From NCBI GenBank assembly GCA_948146395.1, contig OX411548.1:60221020-60285019 (forward strand): DNA of 64,000 bases. The letters run 5' to 3'. The notes under the pieces are model-generated. The model made no database searches and was not told where the DNA came from. It worked only from the letters and a program-made list of their open reading frames with translations. A program made the position numbers and the translations under genes. Positions within the stretch are counted from its first letter, which is position 1, and each line of letters begins with the position of its first letter. This DNA is from Fragum whitleyi. Lineage: Eukaryota > Mollusca > Bivalvia > Cardiida > Cardiidae. Of this stretch, positions 1-12,400 are shown in pieces.

Positions 1-1048
1 ACCATTCCTTTGGTGAAGCTCTACCAAAAATGTACAAATAATTGAAATTCACCTTTAACTTTGGTTGCCACAACAACCAAAAAGAAACATCTTAAAAAAT
101 CTTCTTCTCTGAAACCAGAAGGCAGAAGGCTTTCATATTTGGTATGAAGCATCATCCAGTGGACCTCTACCAAGTTTGTAAATACCAATCCCTGGAGTTA
201 TATTTTGGGCTCTACCAAAGCACATCCTGTTTAACATAGAAAAAAAAGAGCAAAATCTTCAAAAATTGTTTTCTCTGGAACCAGAAGGCAAACAGCTTTC
301 ATACTTGGTATGTGACATCATCTAGCAAACCTCTACCTTAAGTTTGTTCATATTAAGCCCTTAGGATTATATTTTGGCTCTGATGGAGCCTCTCCCATTT
401 TATATAAAATCAAAGTGCACAATTCTTAAAAATGTCCTCTCTGAAACCAGAAGGAAGACAGCTTTCATATACTTGTTATTATCTAGTGTACCTCTACTAA
501 GTTTGTTCATATCATGAACCTGAGATCATATTTGGGCTCTGCTTGGGCATATCACATTTGACAGAGAAACAAAGACTGCAAGTTTTCAAAAACCTTCTCT
601 GAAACCAGAAAGCAGACAGTGATCATATTTTGTATGTAACATCAGTTAATGGACCTTCACAAATTTGTTCATGTTATCTCTCTGGCTGTCAAATTTGGGC
701 TCCACCCAGGCGTATCCCATTTAACTCAGAAACAGAGTGAAATCTTTATAAATCTATTCCTCTGAAAGCAGAACATAGACAGCTAGAAATTCTGTGTTTA
801 GCTTCAAAAAATTTTCTGAGTGAAGTTCGGTCATATCATACTCTAAGGATCATATACTTGGGCTCAGCCCATTTGAATCCAATTTTACTCATAAGTAAGA
901 ATTATTTCAGCATTAATCTGAAAACAGTCTATGGCATTGGATTTTTTTTTTATTAATTATCCACTTAGAAATGAGCATCTGTCATATGAAGTGGTCAAGG
1001 AGACTCAGGTGAGCTATTAAGGACCGGACTATCATGGTCCTCTTCTTG
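1..1048 (+). mobile_element. Pearl-like element family A, 3' part
   Basis: About six diverged core monomers of ~170-180 bp, each with CTCTGAAACCAGAAGGCAGA then CTTTCATATTTGGTATG, end in the family A terminus: CTCAGGTGAGCTATTAAGGACC, a hairpin and GTCCTCTTCTTGTT. The 5' end lies outside the window. Confidence 0.75.
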
Positions 1049-1455
1049 TTATTATTGTAATTAATTTGGAGAAGTATTTCTTTTATCAAGCACTTCTTAA
1101 TTCCTTGAAATCAATCTGCTAGGTAAGATATAACGAGGGCTTTTTCCAATTCATTGAACATCATTCAATGTACTTAATATGCTCTATCCAACTTATGGTC
1201 AAAGAGAGACAACTTTATGTCTACCAAAACTTTTTACATTGGTCATGACTTTTGACCAGGAAGTGATAGAGTCTTTATAATTCTTTATTTATACACTACT
1301 CTAAACCAGATCTTTTTTACTGGATCAAGTTAGAGGTCATCAATCAAGGTTATTTTCAAGGTCATATTTGTGCTAAATTAAATTTTTTACATTGTTCATG
1401 TCTAATTTTAAAATTAAAATCTTTACATTGGCCATATATTTGGAAAGGTTGTTGA

Positions 1456-2869
1456 TTTTTATCCCCCGCCGTATTTGGTGAGGGGATATAGTAATGCTCT
1501 CCGTCCCTCATTCTGATTCCGTCATTCCGTCATTCTGTCCTTCCGTCACTAAACTTATCCGGAGCATATCTCCTAAAGTATAATAGCTATCAACTTGAAA
1601 CTTTATGGGTGGATGGATCTCATGGAGGAGAAGTGCAGTGCACAAGAACTGCAACTCTTGCTTGCATAGTTTTGGAGTTATTGCCCTTTGTAATTTTTAA
1701 GACTTAGATTTTGTCCAGAGCATATCTCCTTAAGTATAATAGCTATCAACTTGAAACTTTATGGAAGGATAGATCTCATGGAGGAGAAGTGCAGTGCACA
1801 AGAACTGCAACTCTTGCTTGCATAATTTGGAGTTATTGCCCTTTATTATTTTAAAGACTTAGATTTTGTCCGGAGCATATCTCCTAAAGTATAATAGCTA
1901 TCAACTTGAAACTTTATGGGTGGATAGATCTCATGGAGAAGTGCAGTGCACAAGAACTACAACTCTTGCTTGCATAATTTTGGAGTAATTGCCCTTTGTT
2001 ATTTTTAAGACTTAGATTTTGTCCGGAGCATATCTCCTAAAGTATAATAGCTATCAACTTGAAACTTTATGGGTGGATAGATCTCATGGAGGAGAAGTGC
2101 ATCGCACAAGAACTACAACTCTTGCGTGCATAATTTGGAGTTATTGCCCTTTGTTATTTTTAAGACTAAGATTTTGTCCGGAGCATATCTCCTTAAGCTT
2201 AAAGCCATCAACTTGAAACTTCATGGGAGGATAGATCTTATGAAGGAGAAGTGCAGTGCACAAGAACTACAACTCTTGCTTGCATAATTTTGGAGTTATT
2301 TCCCTTTGTTATTTTTAAGACTAAGATTTTGTCCGAAGCATATCTCCTAAAGTATAATAGCTATCAACTTAAAACCTTTGGGTGGATAGATCTCATGAAA
2401 GAGAAGTGCAGTGCACAAGAACTACAACTCTTGCTTGCATAATTTTGGAGTTATTGCTCTTTGTTATTTCAAAGACTTAGATTTTGTCCGGAGCATATCT
2501 CCTAAAATATTCAAGCTATCAACGTGAAACTTTATGGGAGGATAGATCTCATGGAAGAGAAGTGCAGTGCACAAGAACTGTAACTCTGGCTTGTATAATT
2601 TTGGAGTTATTGCCCTTTGTTATTTTTGAGACTTAGATTTTTGTCCAGAGCATATCTCCTAAGGTATTTTAGCTATCTACTTGAAACTTTATGGGTTGAT
2701 AGATCTCATGGAAGAGGAGTGCAGTGCACAAAAACTATAGCTCTGGCTTGCATAATTTTGGAGTTATTGCCCTTTGTTATTTTAAAGATTTAGATTTTAA
2801 ATCTATTAGGCTTCAGTTTACTATCAAGCTTTCTCGGCGGGGTATGGCCATGTCCGACATGGCTCTTGT
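1456..2869 (+). mobile_element. Pearl-like element family C, full length
   Basis: Starts TTTTTATCCCCCGCC..GGTGAGGGGAT (5' hairpin), then a degenerate TCCGTCATTC microsatellite. About eight ~150-bp core monomers follow, each starting near GGAGCATATCTCCTAAAGTA and holding GAAGTGCAGTGCACAAGAAC. It ends with an inverted 5'-arm copy (CGGCGGGGTAT) and the hairpin GCCATGTCCGACATGGC plus TCTTGT. Confidence 0.8.
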
Positions 2870-3302
2870 ACACATTTATTTACTAGTATGGAGCATGAGA
2901 TCATGCTAGTTACAAGTTCTAATGAAAACTGCTTTAAGTATTTTCTTTTGCAATCAAAATATATCTTATCAATGTACATAACTTGTAATTCTTTTCTCCT
3001 AGTAGAACTTAAACCTTTCCATAATGATAAATTAAATAAGTGAAAGTAAGAGATGCTTTTAGGAAATGACTTAATGGTAATAATTGAAGAGATAATGTTA
3101 TTGCATTAATTACAAAAAGAAAAAAAATTGGCCTAAATTGGAAATTTATGTTAAAAAATAAAATTTAAAGTTTTTGAAACCTTTGTCTGTCTGGTTAAAA
3201 ACTTTTGTCCTTCTTAATAGAAAACAAACAGAGGATCAAAAACAACATCACCAAAAAATAGAATAAATGGATATTGCTTTACACTGATTTTATTTTCTAC
3301 AG
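2870..3302. other. Intergenic/intronic AT-rich stretch
   Basis: Unique-looking AT-rich DNA before the first visible SYCP-like exon, with no repeat or exon recognised. Confidence 0.4.
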
Positions 3303-3438
3303 TATGAGGAGAGTGTGACCACAGAAACAAGTCAGGATATACAGACACCAGCATGTAAGACTAAAAAACCAAACTTGGAAGATGTTATTCTGACACCTTA
3401 TACCCCTGTTAAACAAGACTGTAGCAATAAAAATGAGG
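3303..3438 (+). CDS. SYCP-like gene, first visible exon
   Basis: Acceptor ttttctacag, donor gtaagt. 136 bases, phase 0 in and phase 1 out, 45 codons without stop. The product is hydrophilic (YEESVTTETSQDIQTP at the start, then LEDVILTPYTPVK), with several Ser/Thr-Pro sites that could be phosphorylated; that is inference. Earlier exons must lie left of the window, since bases 1-2870 are repeats. Confidence 0.65.
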
Positions 3439-6400
3439 GTAAGTGATTCTACATGCTTATAAGGATATTTGAACATTTCAGAAGAATTACATATCAAATG
3501 GGGAATTTTGTTCAATTTTAGGTGCAAGGTCACATTTCAAGGTCAAATGGTAAAAGTTGCATTTATGGACTCAACACAAGTGATCCTTGGACTACCATTC
3601 TATAGCTGATTAGGTAGATTAAGATTGAAGGTCCCTCTAACCAATAGATTTTGAATATCACAAGTTTCAGTTTACAGCTTGATGGTAAATTGTATATATC
3701 AGATATTTTTTAATTGGCTCACAAACATCATAAAAATATCAAAGCACAAGTTTCAGTTCACAGTTTGATGATAAATTGTACAAATCATATTACAAATTTT
3801 AGTTGACCAATTGATAGTAAATTGTATCAGATATTTTTAACAGACTCACAAATAAGTAGTCAGGACTATCAAAATAAGAGAGTCCCATGAACCCTCAGGT
3901 ATTAATTTCAGAAAAGAATTATAGACTTTTAAAAACAGACTTCAATTCTTTACTGTAGTTTGATATCTGTCCAATTATGTGTTCACAATTAACCAGAGAA
4001 AACAGCTCAATATTTCCATGAAAAATATGATAGTTAAAAACTCTTAAGCCTTAGGTAAGGAAGCCTATCATCCCATTTCTTAAGACTCCCATGTTGATGT
4101 CATACTTTAACACTTTATCTTATAACTATACAAACATCTGTGTGATAAAATCACATATGATATTTTTATCCCCTGTCGTTTTTGGCGAAGGGATTTAGTA
4201 ATGGTCTCTGTCCGTCATTCTGTCATTCAGTGGATCTGAGGTTCCATCACTAAACTTGTCCAGAACATATCTCCTAAAGTGTAATAGCTATCAACTTGAA
4301 ACTTTATGGGTGGTTAGATCTCATGGAGGAGAAGTGCTATGCACAAGAACTACAACTCTTGCTTGCATAATTTTAGCGTTATTGCCCTTTGTTATTTTTG
4401 ATACTTAGATTTTGTCCAGAGCATATCTCCTAAAGTATAATATCTATCAACTTGAAATTTTATGGGTGGATAGATCTCATGGAGGAGAAGTGCAGTGCAC
4501 AAGAACTACATTTTTGCTTGCACAATTTTGAAGTTATTGCCTTTTGTTATTTTAAAGACTTAGATTTTGTAGGGGGTCAATCTCTTAATGTACAAAAGAA
4601 TCCTTAATCTATTAGGTATCAAGCTTTCAGGATGGTACTTAGTGTATTGTATGAAAAAGATATCTTACTTGGTCGTGGGAAATGATAATTGTCTTTGCAG
4701 AGCCTTGACAATTATCAATTCCCCCAACTTCATTAGATATCTTTTTCATACAAAACTCTAAGTACATATTATATACATATCATTTTTGTAATTGCAGATT
4801 CATTTATTGACATGGAGCAAACACATGAGAATTTATCATTGGATCTTAGTGACCAGGTAAAGGGTATTTTTTTTAGCTGTCTTAGATATCATTTATATTG
4901 CTGCTGCGACTTTTTGGTAGTCCAATGTTGATATGGTCTCTTCAACTCGACTGTTTTTGAACAAAATCTCTAGCTATTGTCATTACTTTTGTGTTGTGTA
5001 GTATTGTTACATTGACAAAGTTAAACATTGATCATATCTTTGTTATAACTGAAACTTAGTGTGAGTGTCTTAATAGTAATCCATGCCATCCATAACTCTT
5101 GTTGAAATTATGCCAATAAGGTTACAGTAAGGCTTTAGAAATGAAGAAGAATTCCTAAGAAAATATCTGATGAATACATTTTAAAAAAGGATGAATTAAT
5201 TGTTATGAAAATGTGTAATTCTCAGATAGTATTTATTTTCTTACTTTTGGGCATATGGCTGAAAATTTGAAACAGAGTTTTTTTGTTTTTTTTTTAGATA
5301 AAAGAGAATATGAATAAGCGGTAAAATATTATTTTCTAAACCAGTTTTAACCTTTAATCCAACCAGTAAAAAAAAGTCAATGTAATGCTTATAAATTTCC
5401 AGTTGGTCTCAATCCAGTTGGCCTGTGTCAGTCTCAAATTCACACAAAGTTCTCTTTGAATGAAAGACATATACCAAAATTAATTTATAGTATTTTAAAC
5501 AATTCTTCTTTTCATTTAGGTCCTGGGTTTGATTCCGGACTGCCCCACTCATCCTTTCTGACTTCTGTCTTCCACAAATATGTTGATAACTGTTGACTTA
5601 TGTGGGATAGCAGCTAGAGGCTTGGAAAGGATGTAATGGTCGTACACTGGTGTGAAAAATACCAGGAAACCATTGTTAGGTTCTTGAGTGACTGAGGTAT
5701 AAGATTGTTGAAAGCAGTGTATAACCCCAGTCATACGAACATATCTTTTCCTAAAACAACTTTAGCTTGTTTGAGTGTTCTTTAATGGGCATAAATCAAC
5801 AACCCTGTGCTGAAATATATTAACCCTAATCTTGATGAATTTGAATTTAGTTTCAAACAATTTACAATTTTTTGGACATTTCAAGTATTCTGCCTCAGTT
5901 TTTTCTGCATTGATTTTGTAGAGAGCAGGTGATATATAGAGACTGATTTTTGTCTATAATAGCAGTAAAAGCTTTGTGTGCAGCCAAATTGTAGTGAGCA
6001 GCATAAAAAGGATAAATTGCCTACTTATTGTATTGCCACTTGCCACTTTAAAGTATATGAAACATTATTCAATGTTGATGAATTTTATTAAAACATCAAT
6101 TTTGTACTCATTTATTTTCTATCATTCAAATTTGTTCCTTTCAGGATGACGATAGTTCACAATTTTACAGTACAAAACAACAGAAGTTGATATTGCTTGG
6201 GGACAGTGGATTTCACTCAGGTTTTTTAACTACCATTCGGACATTTCCTCGAACAACTTTTTCTGACGAACTCTGTCCTAATTGCCTGGCATCATTCATA
6301 CTGGGTGTTTTAATTTTATGGTCCACTTTCTTTATAAAATAAATCAGCAAAAAGAAATATGAAAAGTTAGGATATTACTCTCAAAAATGACTAAAGAATT

Positions 6401-9400
6401 TTTACAAATGTGTTGTAAACATTTTCAATTCAACATAAATGAATAAATGCCACTGAGCAGTCAGAATATCTCTACAGCACTTGTAGATTTTGTTTTGTAA
6501 AATCTTTGTATTCCTAAACTCTAATTCCAGAACTCTATCCTCTATCTACCTGTTTGGTATTCAGAAATCAAAGGTCATATCTGGTTATATATATTGCTGG
6601 GAACAGCATTTTTTTTTATTTAAAAATTAAATTGATAGTAGGCATGAAAGATATGGTGACTAAAGCTTGATTAAGTCATTGTTGCAATATTTTTGTCAGT
6701 CACCAATAATAAAAGGATCAGGGGCCCATTTTACTAAACTTCTTACGAAAAAATTAATCCTAAGTCAAAATCACAAATCATACCTGGTGTTTTTATTCAT
6801 TATTAGATTCTGCCTTGCAAAATCTTTTTGAATCCTCTTTAGAAGACGATTCCACTGAGATGATGCTGGACAGGATTCTTTATTTAGTTATTACTGTTGA
6901 AGCAACTTTAATTTTTGACTTGCGCAAAAACAGATCATAAGATGTTTTGTAAAACAGGCCCCTGGATCTTACTTGTGGATTATGTGAATTATGTTTTGGT
7001 CAATTGATATTTGTTTGAGACAGTTCACCAATCATTTCAGGGCCATCTTCTGCTGTCAAAAGGCTTTCATCTTCAAGTCTGAAGAGAAAATACCCATTAT
7101 CCTTTATGATGAACTCAGAGTAGTGAAAATGTGACTTTTCTCCACTTGTCCATGGACAAGTAAAAGTTGATTTCCTACTTGTCTAGAATCAAGGTCAAAG
7201 ACATATTTCAGACTAAGTTGTTTTAGTTACAATTTTAAAGTCATCTACAAACAGAATTTCACATAATTGTTGGAAATTAGGTCCAAACAGATTATCAAAT
7301 ACCAGTCTACCCAGCTCTATCCTGCATGAATAGGCATTGTGAAAACAAAAATATAGAAGTACATAAATATAGAAGTGGACAACCAAATTATGCTTCTATA
7401 AAAGCTTTGACATTTCTCTCAATCTACTGATAAATTATGAAAAGAATACATTTTCTGCTTGTGTTTACACCTGAAAGCTTCCCCAAGGGTTTTAAGTGAC
7501 GCAGATTTTGGGCATCTGAGATGCATAAAATAAAAAGGCAGGATTCTCAAAGCTATGTGATGTGAGTCCTATGGACTCTCTGGGGTTCAACTTAGAAAAG
7601 AATTGAAGACTGCTTTAAACAGTCATCAATTCTTTCCAGAAGTTGAGCCCCAAATATTAATATACTTCTATTTATGCTTTACCTTTAACAAGGGAATAGC
7701 TCTACATCTACAAAATACAAGATTATAGCCTAAAAGAAAAGACTATACCTAAAGCAGACACTCCAAATATTTTAAAAAAAGACAAAGATCCAAAGGATTG
7801 GGACCTTTTGGGCCTATTTTGTAGATGTCAGACAAAATCCATGATCCCCAATATTAATACTTGAATAAATTACTTAACATATATTAATATGATAGAAAGA
7901 GTTTCCTTAACACTGTGTATGACCTGAATCTACTAGAAGATGGTGAAGATACTGATGTGATGACATCCCAGTCTAGTGATGAAGAGGCAGACAATGTACC
8001 TGTTGTTCCTAAGAAATTATTCAAATTTGATTTCTCAGGTAGGGACTACAATTCACACTATTATGTTGATTGAGTAGTATATAAGTATGCCATACAATTT
8101 ACTCTAAATTATTTATTTGCATTGACACTTTTTTTATGCTCCCCGAAGGGAGAGCATATAGCCGCCGCTTCGTCTGTCCGTCCGTCCGTCTGTCCGTCCC
8201 CACCTATTTTTCCATAACCCTTGGGCCAAATCAAATGAAACTTACCATGTGAACTTCCTATGATATAGTGTTGATGCATCTGTGACGGTTTTTGGATTTG
8301 AGGCCTTGTCACGGGAAAAGGGGACTTGGGGTAAAAAACAGTTTTTCCCAAATTTCTCCTAGTCTAACTGTCAGAATTTAGTGAAATTTCATATTTGAGT
8401 AGCAAATCAGATGCCCTTTACAGGTTTGAACACGGTGGGTCGGGGAGGGCACTTTCTCCCTTAAATACAATGGCTCTCATTCAACTTCATGAATACTAGG
8501 GACAGGACAAGTGCGACAGGATCTTCCTCAATAATTGAATTACATTACTAGAAAATATTGATTAAATAGAATGGCATATCACAAGGCAATCCTTATGACT
8601 TTAATCTTACTGTCGGTCTCTGCATTGATTACAGTGGGTTTAAAAGATTGGATTGCGAAACATTAAAAGTTTCTGAATTAACTTGGAATAAAGAATTAAA
8701 TCTTTAGAAATGAAATTGTATGACTATACAATTGTTTGGCTACACCTGGAACATCTCATTACCTGAGAAGTTTGGCTTTCTTGCAGTTTTGGAATATTGG
8801 TGGTCTGACTCGATCAGGTGATCTGAGGAAGATGCCGACATTCAAAAACTGCCGCCTTATATAACTTTTCTAAGCTAGCCACGTGACCAACATTGGCCAA
8901 TCAGAATGCAGTAAATACAAAAACAATGTGATTCGCCCGCTCAGTAAATCACGTCATAAGCTTGCATAGCTAAATAAATCAAACAGCTCTTAAGCTAAAA
9001 ATACAGCTTTCATAAAAAGCAGACATAAACAGATGAAAGCAGAAGGCAGAGTTAAGTTCTGACAAAAAGCAGACGCTCTGAATAAACGGCAGAGGTAGAC
9101 ATGAAAAGTTGTGACATTCCGCATCAAGGTCACTCGACAAGAAGTAACACAACCTCTCATATCACCTACGAGAAAGAATTTACTACGGCTCTACGTGTTA
9201 ATCTTACTTAATTTCGACATAGAATAATATTCAAAACAGTATTTCATCTTATTATTCCTTGTATTGAATAGCAGGCCATGAAAATACCAAAAGTAGTTCC
9301 AGCAGTTTCAGAGCTGCTAGAATGCGAAATGACCAGTCAGATGACAGTGCATAACTGTAAAACAAATAAATGAATAGTAGCCAACAGCTCCAAGCATTTC

Positions 9401-12400
9401 AATATATCACGAAAATATAGTGAAGGGCCGAGATGACCATTGACCACTGCTACAACAACAACAGTCAGTCAAGAGTTACATTTCTTGATGCGTAATTAAA
9501 AGTGAAAGTTCATGGGATTGTTTACGTTTAAAAAGGCACTTAGAATACAGAATATCACTACAGTCCGTGTTAAACACACACAAATAGGACACTAAAGACG
9601 TCTACAGTTCATTATTCATCGAGGTGAGTGCTTCAGATCGCAGTGGAAGAGTGGAAGTGAACAGGAATCCAGTCTCAAGGTAGGTCAGTTTGTCGTTAGT
9701 TTTCGCTGTTCTTCATGTTGACAGGTGGGGTTTAGCCATGGCTAGCGACAATATGGATGATTTTCGGTAGTGACACACCATGTTATGGTAGTAGGAGGTA
9801 TGGTCAATCATTTATGTAAATGATTGTTGGGTCAACAGGCCATTTTGTGGATGCTTTCACAGGGTTTTAAGGGGGGGGGGGGTGTTACTGAAAAATAATA
9901 AGTCTCCAGGTCCATGTCATTGGCAGTTGGATATTGTGGATTTTCTGGTATTGGGTTGTTGGTACATGATTAGTGATTTTGGTTTGGAATTTACATAATG
10001 GAATACAGGCATACCATTACACTCTCCCCAACTTTATCTTCTTAATTCTCCTGAATTAAACTGAAATATGTACTGTGGTAACATGCTGGACTTTAAACCT
10101 AGCGGTTTGCTGGTTACACTTTATCAGGCTAGGTTGAGACTTTAAACCGAGGTATCGTCTCCACATGATTGCGCTGCGCATCAGTGCTGCGCCATTTGTG
10201 ATGAGTTTGGGATGTTGATTTAAGTGTTCATGTGAATTGGTTTATTATTGATATAAGCAAATTGTCCTGGTCAAAAAATTAAGTCTTTGCTAGAAAAAAA
10301 ATACTTTTTTTCAATTCTCTTAATTTGAAAATGCGATAGATTTTACATGGTTGCTGATAATTTTGCTAATTACTCCTTTTTCTGGGAAAAAAAACATTAT
10401 AAATGACGAACTCTCTTTTATCTCGAAAAAAATGACCAACAATCTAAAGGATCGGTCGTAGCCGACGCTGCATTAACATATTAACGTTACTTTGAGCTTT
10501 TTGATCTAAAAATGAAATAAAATTTATCGTTATTCTTTTTTTTCAATTGCGGATTTTTCTGAAATGTTTAAATTTATGTTCGGTTTATGTTATTGTCTTT
10601 TTTTTTATTATATCTTCTGTTAGTAAAATTTTGTTTTTCATTGATATAAGCGCATAATTAAATTACGTTTTTGACTTAGTCCTTTCGATTTAATGTGTTG
10701 TTTGGTTTGTTTACGGTTGGTATTTTTATTAAAATCGAAAGGAGTTGATCATCGATACAAGAAGCAATAATCATTGAAATAATGTTTAGATTATTTATTT
10801 ATTCGATCAAAAGTCTGATTTTCAATAAAATTTAATTTAATGCGAATGAGTAAAGAAATAATTATACATTAGTAAATAGATGAGAAATGATTTATTTGGT
10901 GTTTTATCTCGGTGTTTTTTCTTGACTTTTCCTTTCGATTTTTTACCTCTTTACCCGCGTATTGATTTAGCGTGTCTGGGGACTACTTATTTAAATAACC
11001 ACATTTTCACAGACAACAAAGGCGATCGAAGAGGAAAACGACTAGACGTTCGAAGACAATTTGCATTGTATTCATTAATAAAAGAAATTGCTGTTTAAAA
11101 AATGTTCATTTTCATTTAACCCCAAAATCTAATTAATGCCAATAAACAACAGACAATGACTCCCTTCAAGGAATTTAATCTTAAAAGAGCTTTTGCCGAT
11201 GCTTTCACAAAAAAACTGTCAGTCATATATTGTAAGAAAAGAATAGTTCACATTCAAGAATGGATTGGTTGATTTTGCGTTGTACGTCCTACTCAACAGT
11301 TAAGGTCATAATTGAGCCGCGACGTCAGAAAACCAACAATGTGGTTTTCGACCAGGTCCGAAAAAAAAAAACGGGCAGTGAAGCGACAGAAGATAACTAG
11401 AAGCTTAATTTCGTATTAAGAAAATAGAGGGATTGCACTATCGGTGTAGCAAAAACAAGGGCGCTGATCAGCTTCGGGGCTACCGCAAAGCTGATCTATG
11501 CCTATATTTTCGCATATGCAGATTGTTGCTTTTCCCATGAGGCGGCTCAATTTATGGAGACTGGATTTTGGTTTAAAGTCTAATCAAAAAGACTGCAGAA
11601 ACCCATCTCAACCCATCTAGTGATGTAATGATCATCCAGTGGTATTGATTAGTGAGTTACGATAATCGATTACACTTTGTCATAATCGATCATAGGAAAA
11701 CATGGATAAACAGTAGAAAAAATCAATTTGAATAAACAACATTTCATTTCCGCAGCGCTTTCTCCTTTGCTCCAAACTGGAGCAATTTTTTACTTGTTCT
11801 AGTTGTTATTACTTTGTAGTACTGTTTAATGTTGGTGTATGGGTCCTGGTTAGAATATTTTGGATTTATACTTCAGTCAGCAGCTGTATGGTTTTGTTTA
11901 ATGCGATTCAGGTTGTAGTTATGGAGTGGTTTGAAGTTTCTTTGTCTGGAGTGGTAGTGTTTCTTTTTCAAATTCTTAATGGGATGTCTCTGATGGCCTC
12001 TAGAAGTATAGTATATGATCTGGGAGGAGTCATGACTGATGCTGCTGCTTCAAATTGTTTCACTATAATTTCTCCATCAGTCAGTCTATATTCTCCTACG
12101 GATATCTTTCGTAAAGTGGTATAATTGTAGAATCTCATCAGTTTGAAAGGGGCTACAAGTTACCTCTCCTTCATTCCCGGTGTAACGGTGTAACAGTGTA
12201 ACGTGTCCCCCTGGGTAACGTGTCCCCGGGGACAGGTTACCCCGGGGTAACCTGTCCCCCCCTGGGGTAACCTGTCCCCCCCATGGAAAACATTAAATCT
12301 TATTAAAATTTTAATTTTTCATTCATGCTTTTTTGTATAACTCTAAATCAATTTTAAAAAAAAACATATAAAAAGTATATCTATATTTTTGAGTGGTTTT

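Noticed and set aside
2019..2909. Frames of 61-65 codons in the first family C element
   Set aside because: They read the tandem core monomers, repeating the same peptide.
6221..6343. Extension of the third SYCP-like exon to a stop at about 6340
   Set aside because: The frame is open but the product becomes hydrophobic and would end the gene before the conserved coiled coil.
8419..8423. TTACA on both sides of the Gypsy element as a target duplication
   Set aside because: The right TTACA also forms the CA end of the 2-kb LTR and the host repeat resumes ~35 bp further along, so I treat it as likely coincidence, kept only as an alternative.
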